From Citrobacter sp. Marseille-Q6884 (GTDB taxonomy: Bacteria > Pseudomonadota > Gammaproteobacteria > Enterobacterales > Enterobacteriaceae): a stretch of DNA of 64,000 nucleotides. The position numbers and the translations under genes were made by a program. Where the stretch lies: positions 310,001-374,000 of the forward strand of contig NZ_CAMDRE010000002.1 of the NCBI RefSeq assembly GCF_945906775.1. Reading direction: 5' to 3'. Of the stretch, positions 35,655 through 43,808 are shown in pieces. The notes below the pieces were generated by a model. The model saw only the letters and a list, made by a program, of their open reading frames with translations, was not told where the DNA came from and made no database searches. How positions within the stretch are numbered: the stretch's first letter is position 1; every line of letters starts with the position of its first letter.

Positions 35655-35680
35655 AAACAGGAGCCAGATGGCTCCTGTTT
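35655..35680. terminator. Terminator between alaC and ypdK
   Basis: AAACAGGAGCC-AGAT-GGCTCCTGTTTTTT is a perfect stem with a T-run on the plus strand, and it also faces ypdK. Confidence 0.88.
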
Positions 35681-35698
35681 TTTGCTGCATCTTCAAAT

Positions 35699-35770
35699 TT
35701 AGATCATCAGGGCAAAAGTACCGGCCCAAACGATGACCATAAATGAAACGCCCATAAAGAAATATTTCAC
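35699..35770 (-). CDS. ypdK: Small membrane protein YpdK
   Basis: This 23-aa ORF encodes MKYFFMGVSFMVIVWAGTFALMI, starting at GTG 35770 behind GGAGAG and ending at TAA. It differs from my memory of E. coli YpdK at about one position. It is a single hydrophobic helix, expected in the inner membrane. The genomic position beside alaC also matches. Function is unknown. Confidence 0.88.
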   Translation of the reverse strand: MKYFFMGVSFMVIVWAGTFALMI

Positions 35771-36111
35771 TTTTCATCTCTCCGCGTACAAAAGTACGCA
35801 AAATGAACATACGCTTACCTGACAGAGAGCTGATGCTTACAAGAACAAAAGGGAGAAAACCCCTCGTCTGCTGTATTGCATCACCTCAGAATTCTGAGCT
35901 TTAGTGCTCCAGACGGCGCTAATGTACGCCTAAAAATGGGGCGAAACAAGAGGCATTTTTTTATTTAATTTTAATAACTTACAAGTGTCGTGATTCGGCG
36001 ACAGTTTGATTTCTGACGGTAATAAATCACCATTGAGCGACGCAATGGTTACTCAGAGAATTCTCATATCGCCATGAGGTTAATGCGGTTAATTTTTCGC
36101 GTAATTTGATA
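35771..36111. other. AT-rich spacer, ypdK to LprI-like gene
   Basis: This 341-bp stretch has no convincing ORF. It should contain the divergent promoters of ypdK and the LprI-like gene, but I could not assign boxes confidently. Confidence 0.4.
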
Positions 36112-36726
36112 ATGAAAAGGTTAAAAATGACCAGATTAATGATGCTAGCGCTCGTTTTAACACCACTGACGTCGATGGCGGCCTCGCCGCTGGCGTTTAA
36201 TTTCAGCTGCGCAAGTATTGGTGGTGTGAATAGTGATGGTAAAGGTAATGTCTGGATAGATGGTGCGAAAGCAACTGTTAAGACAGTCAACGAGAATTTT
36301 TGGGAAGCGAAAAGCGGTAAGAACACCGTGTCGATTTCCCGCAAAGATGATGGCAACCCCGATGTCTCCTGGACGGGGCCTGACCGCAAGCATGGGATTT
36401 GTCTGCCTGAAGATAATATCGATTTTTCTCCGACAAAGGCCTCACCTCAGACTGGACCGTCTTTCTCATGTTCTGCTGTCGAGAAGGGAAGTATGGAGGA
36501 GATCGTTTGCCAGAACCCGTCGCTTTCAGCCATGGACCTGAAATTAAACGGGATGTATAAGCAAGCGCTCGTTAAATCGAAAAATGATCCGATGCTGAAA
36601 GCGGAACAACGCGGTTGGATAAAAGGGCGCAACGAGTGCTGGAAAGAACAGGATAAGCCAGCCTGTATTTCCCGAGAATATACGCAGCGAATGACTGAAC
36701 TACAGAACAAATGGCACGTTAAGTAG
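36112..36726 (+). CDS. Secreted LprI-like (DUF1311) protein, putative lysozyme inhibitor family
   Basis: This 204-aa protein has a signal peptide (LMMLALVLTPLTSMAA). An N-terminal domain of about 90 residues follows (FNFSCASIGGVNSDGKGNVWID...). The C-terminal region has the LprI/DUF1311 pattern: FSCSAVEKGSMEEIVCQNPSLSAMDLKLNGMYKQAL, then KAEQRGWIKGRNECW...CISREYTQRMTELQ, with conserved Cys pairs. It is expected in the periplasm. LprI of mycobacteria inhibits lysozyme; transfer of that function here is inference. A second ATG at 36127 is an alternative start. Confidence 0.75.
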   Translation: MKRLKMTRLMMLALVLTPLTSMAASPLAFNFSCASIGGVNSDGKGNVWIDGAKATVKTVNENFWEAKSGKNTVSISRKDDGNPDVSWTGPDRKHGICLPEDNIDFSPTKASPQTGPSFSCSAVEKGSMEEIVCQNPSLSAMDLKLNGMYKQALVKSKNDPMLKAEQRGWIKGRNECWKEQDKPACISREYTQRMTELQNKWHVK

Positions 36727-36742
36727 TTCAGCGGCAGAAGGA

Positions 36743-36772
36743 AAAAAGAAAGGCCTTTCGGCCTTTCTTTTT
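36743..36772. terminator. Bidirectional terminator, LprI-like gene / lpxP
   Basis: AAAAAGAAAGGCC-TTTC-GGCCTTTCTTTTT is a 13-bp perfect stem between convergent genes and touches the lpxP stop codon. Confidence 0.88.
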
Positions 36773-37691
36773 AGACATACAGCGAGGCTTCACCCATCGG
36801 GCGAGTTTTGAAACGACGATGGATCCAGAGATACTGCTCGGGGGCACGCATGATCTCTTTCTCAATAATTTTGTTCATATAAGCTGCGGCCTGGTTTTCA
36901 TCTGCCGGATAACCTTCCATTTCTGGGGTGATAAACAGGCGGTAACCAGAGTTGTCCGCTTTTCTCACCATGGTAACTGTCAGCATCGCAGCACCCGATA
37001 ACCGCGACAGCACATAGGTACCGTTGGTGGTGGCGACATTTTTGACAGCAAAGAAGGGCGCAAATGAACTTCCCTTACGGCCGTAGTCCTGATCGGGAGC
37101 AAACCATACGGCTTCCCCTTTTTTCAGTGCGCTGACAATACCACGCAGATTATTTCTGCCGATCATCGCTTTGTTTGAGCGCATACGACCGCGAGTCTGT
37201 ATCCACTCCATCAATTTATTGTTATGCGGGCGATACGTTGCCATCATCGGTTGGCAAAGCCCCATAACGCGCCCGCCCAGCTCCAGAGACATAAAGTGTA
37301 CGCCTACTACCATCACGCCACGGTTATGCGTCTGGGCACGTTTCAGGTTGTCCAGACCTTCAACATCAAACCATTTGCGGACCCGGCGGTCAGGCCAAAA
37401 CCAGGCCATACCTGTTTCCAGTAACGCCATACCGAGTGAGCGAAAGTTCTCTTCGACCAGCTTGTCTCTCTCTTCCTGTGACCGATTTGGGAAACAGAGT
37501 TCAAGATTTTTACGTGCAATAGATTCACGGCGCTTTAAAAATGGACGTGCGAGCGTACCGGTACGGGTACCCAAAAAGCACAATACGGGGTAGGGGAGTT
37601 GCACCAGTAACCAGAGCACACCGACACCAAACCATGTGAGCCAGTAGCTCGGATGCAAAAACGCGCGTGAAAATTTACATTGGGGGAACAT
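36771..37691 (-). CDS. lpxP: Kdo2-lipid IVA palmitoleoyltransferase LpxP
   Basis: This 306-aa inner-membrane acyltransferase of the LpxL/LpxM/LpxP family has the catalytic HX4D/E-like motif in VGVHFMSLELGGRV, and FAPDQDYGRKGS and TYRPHNNKLMEW match LpxP. It adds palmitoleate to lipid A in place of laurate; the E. coli gene is cold-induced. The start at 37691 matches MFPQCKFSR; an in-frame ATG two codons earlier is possible. Confidence 0.93.
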   Translation of the reverse strand: MFPQCKFSRAFLHPSYWLTWFGVGVLWLLVQLPYPVLCFLGTRTGTLARPFLKRRESIARKNLELCFPNRSQEERDKLVEENFRSLGMALLETGMAWFWPDRRVRKWFDVEGLDNLKRAQTHNRGVMVVGVHFMSLELGGRVMGLCQPMMATYRPHNNKLMEWIQTRGRMRSNKAMIGRNNLRGIVSALKKGEAVWFAPDQDYGRKGSSFAPFFAVKNVATTNGTYVLSRLSGAAMLTVTMVRKADNSGYRLFITPEMEGYPADENQAAAYMNKIIEKEIMRAPEQYLWIHRRFKTRPMGEASLYV

Positions 37692-38132
37692 AAGCACCTG
37701 CTGTTGATACGAAAAATATGTATCGCGAAGATTCTTTGTCTACAGCGGTACACTCTGCTACTGATCGTTAGGCCGCCATGAACGGCAATGGTTCCTGTAA
37801 ATAGTGTAAAGCTGCGTCAGGACATAACCACGGGAGGGCGTGAATGATCGGAGGCATAATGTACCACTTGAAGATTAATCACAGCCAGAAATAAATAATC
37901 AATAATCGTAAATGTTTTTTGATGGGCATAAACAAAAAATGAAGTTATATATAATCTGTTGTTTTTATGATGATTAAATAAAAGCTGGGTTAATAATCCA
38001 GCAGAAACAGGGCGTTGCTATTGTAACGTAAATGTTGCTCAAATTGCGTGCTGATAGGAATTGTCTTAGAATATAAAATGAATGGAGTGTAAGGACTTAC
38101 GCGAAGTTTTATGGCAGACAGGAGGTACCGCG
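37692..38132. other. Gene-free region between lpxP and yfdY
   Basis: This 441-bp AT-rich stretch has no ORF that I can support. It should carry the divergent lpxP and yfdY promoters. In E. coli the lpxP leader is cold-responsive, but I see no distinct element to annotate. Confidence 0.4.
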
Positions 38133-38375
38133 ATGCTCTATTTTTGGACTTTTCTCATACTGAGTATTCTCTGTGTCAGTTGCTACATCTGGCAGGTACT
38201 GGGCGTTTGGGCGTCAGTCAGTTCATTTATCGGCATGGCCATCCTGACGGCATTAATTTACATCGTTACCATGCGGTTGACTAGTGGTGATGAAATGGTC
38301 ACAGGATTGTTTCTTTTTCTTGCTCCAACATGCGGTTTGATCATTCGCTTTATGGTGGGGGACGGTAAGCATTAA
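38133..38375 (+). CDS. yfdY: DUF2545 family membrane protein YfdY
   Basis: This 80-aa protein has three hydrophobic segments (residues about 3-22, 27-46 and 55-73) and matches E. coli YfdY in pattern (GNEMVTGIF-like GDEMVTGLFLFLAP, RFMVG near the end). I chose ATG 38133 behind CAGGAGGT. The position beside lpxP also fits. Function is unknown. Confidence 0.87.
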   Translation: MLYFWTFLILSILCVSCYIWQVLGVWASVSSFIGMAILTALIYIVTMRLTSGDEMVTGLFLFLAPTCGLIIRFMVGDGKH

Positions 38376-38449
38376 CGTGATGCGTCATGATTGAAAATAA
38401 ACTCAAATTTCACGTTGATGTTTTTTTTAGCTTTTATGCGATGATTCTT

Positions 38450-38475
38450 AAGTGCCAGCATGGCTGGCACTTTTT
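38450..38475 (+). terminator. yfdY terminator
   Basis: AAGTGCCAGC-ATG-GCTGGCACTTTTT: a perfect stem with T-run, about 75 bp after yfdY. Confidence 0.82.
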
Positions 38476-38553
38476 GTCTCTAAAGGGCTGACGCTGAGCC
38501 TGATTGTTGATATCGACTACGTAAAAGATATCTTTATTAAGATGTAATTGTTT

Positions 38554-39093
38554 TTACCACATCAAATCATCAGGCACGACGAAATCAGCATACGGATCGT
38601 CTTCATCCTTGTCTTCCTGACTCAGCTCGCAATTTAATACAATATAATCGGCATCGCGCTGCGCAATTTTATCGGCCACGATTGCCGGTATAATCGCGTA
38701 TTCGCTATCACGGTCACTTTCTGCAGTCAGACGCGCAATGGCAAGACGCCCTTTGATCAATTGCGCCTGGGTGGTCTTATCAACGTATATTTTCTTAATG
38801 AGATTATTATCGGTAAAGTTATAACCGATATCGCCATTTGCAATGGTGATTTTGTTCATCTCAATAAGCTGCTTTATCTGCGCTTTATATTCTTTAGACA
38901 ATGCAGCTTGCTTTTGCTGATCGCTGAGTTGTTTGTCTCGCTCAATTTGTGCCTTTTTATTCTCTTCCACAGCTTCTCTGGCTTCACGAGCCTGTACACG
39001 CGACTTTTTCGCCGTCCTCTGTACTTTCGCCATTTTTTTGCTGCTGACCAGACCTGCTTTAAGCATCTGCTCTTGTAGGGTGAGTTTTGTCAT
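38554..39093 (-). CDS. DUF2058 family protein, YaiL-like
   Basis: This 179-aa, highly charged soluble protein starts LTLQEQMLKAGLVSSKKMAKVQ, followed by a long Lys/Arg/Glu-rich coiled-coil region (about 20-75). The more compact C-terminal half contains GDIGYNFTDNNLIKKIYVD. It belongs to the YaiL/DUF2058 family (described as nucleoprotein or polynucleotide-associated). It is a probable paralogue of chromosomal yaiL. RNA or DNA binding is only suggested by composition. Confidence 0.8.
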   Translation of the reverse strand: MTKLTLQEQMLKAGLVSSKKMAKVQRTAKKSRVQAREAREAVEENKKAQIERDKQLSDQQKQAALSKEYKAQIKQLIEMNKITIANGDIGYNFTDNNLIKKIYVDKTTQAQLIKGRLAIARLTAESDRDSEYAIIPAIVADKIAQRDADYIVLNCELSQEDKDEDDPYADFVVPDDLMW

Positions 39094-39420
39094 GTTCGCT
39101 TCTGAATCCAGTAAAATCGTTACCAGGATTATAACCTTAACGTTAGACGGGATGCCAGATTACGGGGATGGTGAAAAGTATGGCATTGATAATAAACACA
39201 ATTTTATAATTTAGCGGTCAATATTCAGATGTAAAACGTTGCTAAGCAATGCCTGCATTTCTGATAACTGGCGGCCGGTACGGTTTATCTTTCGTCTTTG
39301 CCGAATCGATCTGCTTGAGGGATAGCATGGGTAAAATGATTTACTCGTTTTTTACCCGCTGAAGCATGCGGCTGTCAACGTTCTATTGCGAGCTAATGCG
39401 GAGAGTGGCGAACTGTGAAA
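39094..39420. other. Gene-free spacer between the YaiL-like gene and argW
   Basis: These 327 bp contain no ORF, tRNA fragment or clear terminator that I can support. It must hold the promoter of the YaiL-like gene and the 3' flank of argW. No phage integrase remnant is visible. Confidence 0.4.
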
Positions 39421-39495
39421 TGGTGTCCCCTGCAGGAATCGAACCTGCAACTAGCCCTTAGGAGGGGCTCGTTATATCCATTTAACTAAGGGGAC
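39421..39495 (-). tRNA. argW: tRNA-Arg(CCU)
   Basis: This 75-nt tRNA has anticodon CCT in the loop CTCCTAAG and encoded CCA; the transcript begins GTCCCCTTAGTTAAATGG. In E. coli K-12, argW is the attachment site of the CPS-53 prophage. Here the gene is intact, with no integrase next to it. Confidence 0.96.
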
Positions 39496-39506
39496 GAGGC
39501 GGCGCG

Positions 39507-39535
39507 ATTATAGCGTTTTTTCCTCGCAGCGGTAA
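39507..39535 (-). promoter_or_regulatory. argW promoter
   Basis: On the minus strand TTACCG, a 17-bp spacer and TATAAT are followed by GC-rich CGCGCCGCC, placing the start a few bases before the tRNA. Confidence 0.7.
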
Positions 39536-39570
39536 GCCTCAGGCCGCCTGACTGCTCAAACAGTCACCAT

Positions 39571-40512
39571 TCAGGACTGTTTTTTCTGGTTTTTCTGCTT
39601 TTTTTCATCCTGCTCAGTCCGTAACCGGGCTTCTTCTTTACGTTTATTGCTCATGTCGTTGCGGATCTGCGCATGGCTCATCAGCGCAAAAATGAAGGTT
39701 CCACCGCAGATATTTCCGGCAAGCGTTGGCAACGCAAAGGGCCAGATGAAATCTCCCCAGTGCAACGTGCCGTTAAAGACCAGATAGAGAATTTCAACCG
39801 AACCCACGACGATGTGCGTGGTATCGCCTAACGCAATCAGCCAGGTCATTAGAATAATGACTACAATTTTTGCTGCACCTGCAGCGGGAAACATCCAGAC
39901 CATTGTCGCGATTAACCAGCCGGAAATAATGGCGTTGGAAAACATTTCAACGGGACTGTTTTTCATGACGTCCATACCAATTTTGACAAAGGCGTCACGG
40001 GTTGTTTCATCAAAAATCGGCATGTATTCAAAAGCCCATGCGGCGATGCCGGTGCCAAGAATATTACCCAGCAACACCACGCTCCACAGACGCATTAATA
40101 GGCCGAAATTACCGAGGGTGGGGTTTTGCATGACCGGCAGTACGGCAGTCACGGTATTCTCGGTAAAGAGTTGCTGACGCGCCATAATGACAATGATAAA
40201 CCCGAAGGTATAACCGAGATTCTCTAGCAGAAATCCGCCAGGAACCCCCTCAAGTTGTACGTGAAAAATGCCCTTTGCCAGTAACGAGGCACCCATTGAT
40301 AGCCCGGCTGCAATCGCTGACCACAGCAATGCCATCGCATCACGTTCCATCTCTTTTTCCCCGTCCTGGCGAATATGTTCGTGAATGGCCATTGCACGGG
40401 AGGGAAGCCGATCCTCGTCAAGCTCAATTTTTTTACCCTTTAACTTTTCTTCGCTTTCAACTTCGAGTTCGTCGCTGTGTTGATCGATTTTTTCTTTTTC
40501 GATGTCATTCAT
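39571..40512 (-). CDS. yfdC: Formate/nitrite transporter-family protein YfdC
   Basis: This 313-aa protein has a charged cytoplasmic N-terminus (about 1-60), then a six-helix FNT domain (LLWSAIAAGLSMGASLLAKG; MARQQLFTENTVTAVLPV; LLGNILGTGIAAW; WLIALGDTTHIVVGSVEI) and a Lys/Glu/Gln-rich tail. I chose ATG 40512, matching the DNDKIDQHSDE-type start of E. coli YfdC. It is probably an inner-membrane anion channel; the substrate is not known. Confidence 0.92.
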   Translation of the reverse strand: MNDIEKEKIDQHSDELEVESEEKLKGKKIELDEDRLPSRAMAIHEHIRQDGEKEMERDAMALLWSAIAAGLSMGASLLAKGIFHVQLEGVPGGFLLENLGYTFGFIIVIMARQQLFTENTVTAVLPVMQNPTLGNFGLLMRLWSVVLLGNILGTGIAAWAFEYMPIFDETTRDAFVKIGMDVMKNSPVEMFSNAIISGWLIATMVWMFPAAGAAKIVVIILMTWLIALGDTTHIVVGSVEILYLVFNGTLHWGDFIWPFALPTLAGNICGGTFIFALMSHAQIRNDMSNKRKEEARLRTEQDEKKQKNQKKQS

Positions 40513-40799
40513 ACCGGGACCCTGAATAAGCACGCATAGCTAAAGCGTAGCGCTTTTATCCTCTTTTCAGCGGGAGAAATTCTGAAATCGCAAAAATGGT
40601 AACATCTGTTTTTATTGGGTTCGGTAGAATAGAAACACCGCGATCTCTGTATTACCAGGCTATGATCAAATCAGTAAGGCAGGGTATGTAGACATCGTTT
40701 GACGTGCTGTTACAATCGCTCACATCTAAACAGGCGGATACGTCATTGTTCCGTCACGGATGGCAATCAGCGATAGCCATAATATACAGGGAGACACTT

Positions 40800-41555
40800 A
40801 TGAAGCTTCGCCTGTCGGCGCTTGCGCTGGGAACCACACTTTTGGTGGGGTGTGCGAGCTCCGGTACAGAACAGCAGGGGCGCTCGGATCCATTTGAAGG
40901 GTTCAACCGCACCATGTACAACTTCAACTTTAATGTGTTGGATCCGTATGTTGTTCGACCAGTGGCAGTAGCCTGGCGTGATTATGTTCCGCAACCCGCC
41001 CGAAATGGTTTGAGCAACTTCACGGGTAACCTCGAAGAACCGGCTGTAATGGTTAACTATTTCCTGCAAGGTGATCCTTATCAGGGGATGGTGCATTTTA
41101 CCCGTTTCTTCCTGAACACCCTGTTAGGTATGGGTGGCTTTATTGATGTTGCCGGTATGGCGAATCCGAAACTGCAGCGCGTTGAACCACACCGCTTTGG
41201 TAGCACGCTAGGTCATTACGATGTCGGTTATGGCCCGTATATGCAGCTTCCGTTCTACGGCAGCTTTACCGTGCGTGACGACGGTGGTGATATGGTAGAT
41301 ACACTGTATCCAGTGCTGTCGTGGCTGACCTGGCCGTTGTCGGTTGGTAAATGGACTATTGAAGGGATTGAAACCCGCGCGCAACTGCTCGATTCCGATG
41401 GTCTGCTGCGTCAATCTTCCGATCCGTACATCATGGTGCGTGAAGCTTATTTCCAGCGTCATGACTTCATTGCGAACGGTGGGAAACTCAAACCAGAAGA
41501 AAATCCGAACGCACAAGCGATTCAGGATGATTTAAAAGATATCGATTCCGAGTAA
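40800..41555 (+). CDS. mlaA: Outer-membrane lipoprotein MlaA (VacJ)
   Basis: This 251-aa lipoprotein has signal peptide and lipobox LLVGC (Cys18), followed by DPFEGFNRTMYNFNFNVLD and the conserved MlaA body (NLEEPAVMVNYFLQGD, FFLNTLLGMGGFIDVAG). It removes phospholipids from the outer leaflet, working with OmpC/F and MlaBCDEF. I chose ATG 40800 because it begins the signal peptide; upstream in-frame sequence is not signal-like. A bidirectional terminator shared with fadL follows. Confidence 0.95.
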   Translation: MKLRLSALALGTTLLVGCASSGTEQQGRSDPFEGFNRTMYNFNFNVLDPYVVRPVAVAWRDYVPQPARNGLSNFTGNLEEPAVMVNYFLQGDPYQGMVHFTRFFLNTLLGMGGFIDVAGMANPKLQRVEPHRFGSTLGHYDVGYGPYMQLPFYGSFTVRDDGGDMVDTLYPVLSWLTWPLSVGKWTIEGIETRAQLLDSDGLLRQSSDPYIMVREAYFQRHDFIANGGKLKPEENPNAQAIQDDLKDIDSE

Positions 41556-41570
41556 GGAATTGGCGCAAAT

Positions 41571-41601
41571 AAAAAGGTGAGCTAAAAAGCTCACCTTTTT
41601 T
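41571..41601. terminator. Bidirectional terminator mlaA / fadL
   Basis: AAAAAGGTGAGCT and AGCTCACCTTTTTT arms form a perfect 13-bp stem between convergent genes. Confidence 0.9.
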
Positions 41602-41627
41602 ACGTTTGTGACCCGTCCTGAAGAAAA

Positions 41628-42983
41628 TCAGAATGCGTAGTTAAAGTTGGTACCGAACAGCCAGGCTTTACCTTCAGATTTGAAGGAGTATGCCGCTACA
41701 CCTTCACCCTCGGTGAATTTCACGCTTTGACCGTGCATATAAGATGCGCCAACATCAATAGAAGCATCTTCATTAAATGCGTATGTGGTACCCGCGCTCA
41801 GCCACAGGCGATCCTGGTCTGGAATGGAAATAGAGCGCTTATTAGCTGGAACCGGGCTATCGTCATAGGCGATACCAGTACGGAACGTCCAGTTTTTGTC
41901 ATAATAATAAGTAGTACCTAACGCAATGCGATAAGCATCTTTAAAGCTTTCGTCTTTATAGAAGAGTTGCTGGCCGCTATTACCGGTGGCTTTTAGCTCC
42001 TGGAATTGACTCCAACTGGTATATGCCAGGCTATAATGGATCGCCCATTGTGGCGCAATACGGTTGTAACCAGATATTTCCCACATTTCAGGCAGATTTA
42101 GCGTCAGAGAACCGCTTTGCGTTGCTCCACCTGTACCGTATGGCAGACTTGAAAGCCCCATATTGGCAAAAATATTGTTCAAATTAGGGTTAATTGAGCT
42201 CTTATAATCGCCTTCAAAGTCGATTTCTATTTCGGAACGATAAGTCAGGCCCCAGCGGTTATTTTTGTCGAGTTCATAAAGAATACCCGCGTTCCAACCG
42301 AATCCCCACTCGTCACCTTTCAGATGGGCAATTTGAGAATCTGGTGTATTAATGCCGTTGGTCCATGATGCTGGAACACCATTATTGACGAGTTGCTGTG
42401 AAAGGAGAGGACCCAGAGAACCAGCATAACGCTCGATTTTCGCTTTTGCATAAACAGCATCGAAACCGAGACCGAAGCTCCAGCTATTATTCAGACGATA
42501 GGCACCACTAAGGTTAAGGTTTAGTGTTTGCAGGTCGGTTTTACCACCATAGATCCCCGCAGCGTAGTTGTTGTTAAATTCGGTTGCGAGACCATAGTTA
42601 GAGGTTATTGATGCACCCCAACCAAACTGATCGTTGATCGGTGCCACATAATGCAGATTTGGCACCCATGCCGTTGGTGCAATATTGTCTGCATCAGCAT
42701 TTTGACCCGTTAAGTTAGAGTGACCAGTAACATTAACGTCTGGATCAATATACACCGCACCTGCAGAAAAAGTCGGGCGGTCAAACATCATAATCAGTGC
42801 CGGGTTACGACTGGCGTTACCTGCGTCATCCGCGATCGCGCCTTCACCCGAATATGCCCGGCCAAGGCCAGAGGAAGAAAATTCGTTTAACTGAAAGCCT
42901 GCAGACCAGGCCTGTGTGGAGATAATTGCCACTGCGACTGCGAGAGCAGACTTTGTAAACAGGGTTTTCTGGCTCATGACCAT
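41628..42983 (-). CDS. fadL: Long-chain fatty acid outer-membrane transporter FadL
   Basis: This 451-aa outer-membrane beta-barrel has signal peptide LAVAVAIISTQAWSA and the mature N-terminus GFQLNEFSSSGLGRAYSGEGAI (hatch domain with the conserved NPA motif in SRNPALIM). It ends in a Phe (FNYAF), typical of Bam substrates. It takes up long-chain fatty acids and is a phage receptor in E. coli. Two FadR-like sites lie upstream (43066-43103). The loop between residues about 205 and 230 differs in length from the E. coli protein as I recall it. Confidence 0.95.
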   Translation of the reverse strand: MVMSQKTLFTKSALAVAVAIISTQAWSAGFQLNEFSSSGLGRAYSGEGAIADDAGNASRNPALIMMFDRPTFSAGAVYIDPDVNVTGHSNLTGQNADADNIAPTAWVPNLHYVAPINDQFGWGASITSNYGLATEFNNNYAAGIYGGKTDLQTLNLNLSGAYRLNNSWSFGLGFDAVYAKAKIERYAGSLGPLLSQQLVNNGVPASWTNGINTPDSQIAHLKGDEWGFGWNAGILYELDKNNRWGLTYRSEIEIDFEGDYKSSINPNLNNIFANMGLSSLPYGTGGATQSGSLTLNLPEMWEISGYNRIAPQWAIHYSLAYTSWSQFQELKATGNSGQQLFYKDESFKDAYRIALGTTYYYDKNWTFRTGIAYDDSPVPANKRSISIPDQDRLWLSAGTTYAFNEDASIDVGASYMHGQSVKFTEGEGVAAYSFKSEGKAWLFGTNFNYAF

Positions 42984-43348
42984 AACCTCATAGATTTATT
43001 TTTATACAAACAATGTTACATGCCGTAACAGGAGCGCGAAGTGTAGGGTCTGAGGTTCGAGAGAGAAATCAGACCAGTGGCGAGAGTATAGGTCTGACCA
43101 GATAGAATGTTGCAAGTATGTTTATAAGTTTTTTCAATTATGATCTTAAAAACGCGATCCAGCTGGCAAAATTGCGGGGGGCCGCACTCACCTGTTTGGG
43201 TGATTTTTGTTTTAGATCATTTTTAAGTGTGATTTCGGTCACTTATCTCATTTCATACAATTAACGACTGGAGAGGCGAATAATGGCGGCGTAAAATATC
43301 CCCATCGTTTATCTGGCACCTCAGGTGCGAATACAGAGGAAATCTACA
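42984..43348. promoter_or_regulatory. fadL: fadL-yfcZ divergent region with FadR sites
   Basis: This is a 365-bp gene-free spacer. FadR-like operators are seen at 43066-43077 (AAATCAGACCAG, i.e. CTGGTCTGATTT) and at 43088-43103 (ATCTGGTCAGACCTAT on the minus strand, close to the consensus ANCTGGTCYGACNNGTT). Both lie about 80-120 bp before the fadL start, as in E. coli. Confidence 0.75.
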
Positions 43349-43633
43349 ATGAGTAAATGCAGTGCTGATGAAACCCCGGTTTGCTGCTGTATGGATGTTG
43401 GCACCATCATGGACAACTCCGATTGCACCGCGTCATACAGCCGCGTGTTCGCGAATCGCGCAGAGGCAGAAGAAACACTGGCCGCTCTGACCGAGAAGGC
43501 GCGTGGTGTGGAATCTGAACCTTGTAAAATCACCTCGACTTTTACCGAAGAGTCAGACGGTGTGCGTCTGGATATCGACTTTGTTTTCGCTTGCGAAGCT
43601 GAAACGCTAATCTTCCAGTTGGGTCTGCGTTAA
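43349..43633 (+). CDS. yfcZ: DUF406 family protein YfcZ
   Basis: This 94-aa soluble protein is Cys-rich near its start (CSADETPVCCCMDVGTIMDN) and contains YSRVFANRAEAEETLAALTEKAR. It belongs to the YfcZ/YiiS family of unknown function, located between fadL and fadI as in E. coli. I chose ATG 43349 behind GAGGAAA. The cluster of three cysteines (CCC) invites a metal-binding idea, but this is not established. Confidence 0.9.
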   Translation: MSKCSADETPVCCCMDVGTIMDNSDCTASYSRVFANRAEAEETLAALTEKARGVESEPCKITSTFTEESDGVRLDIDFVFACEAETLIFQLGLR

Positions 43634-43643
43634 TCCCTTCTTC

Positions 43644-43677
43644 AAATGCCCTTGTCCAGTTCAGGCAAGGGCATTTT
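43644..43677 (+). terminator. yfcZ terminator
   Basis: AAATGCCCTTG and CAAGGGCATTT arms with an 11-nt loop and a short T-run. Confidence 0.78.
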
Positions 43678-43769
43678 CGTAACAAGCAGTGATTATTCAC
43701 TGTGTCATAGCTCCCACTTTCTTTTCTCTCCGCTTGGCTAAATGTAAAAAATTGGTTAAGACTGTGATC

Positions 43770-43783
43770 AGGTCAGACCACTT
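43770..43783 (+). promoter_or_regulatory. FadR operator of fadIJ
   Basis: AGGTCAGACCACTT matches the inverted FadR consensus (AACTGGTCTGACCT) with one clear deviation. It lies 26 bp before the fadI start. Confidence 0.78.
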
Positions 43784-43808
43784 ATTTTATTTTTTACAGG
43801 GGAGTGTT

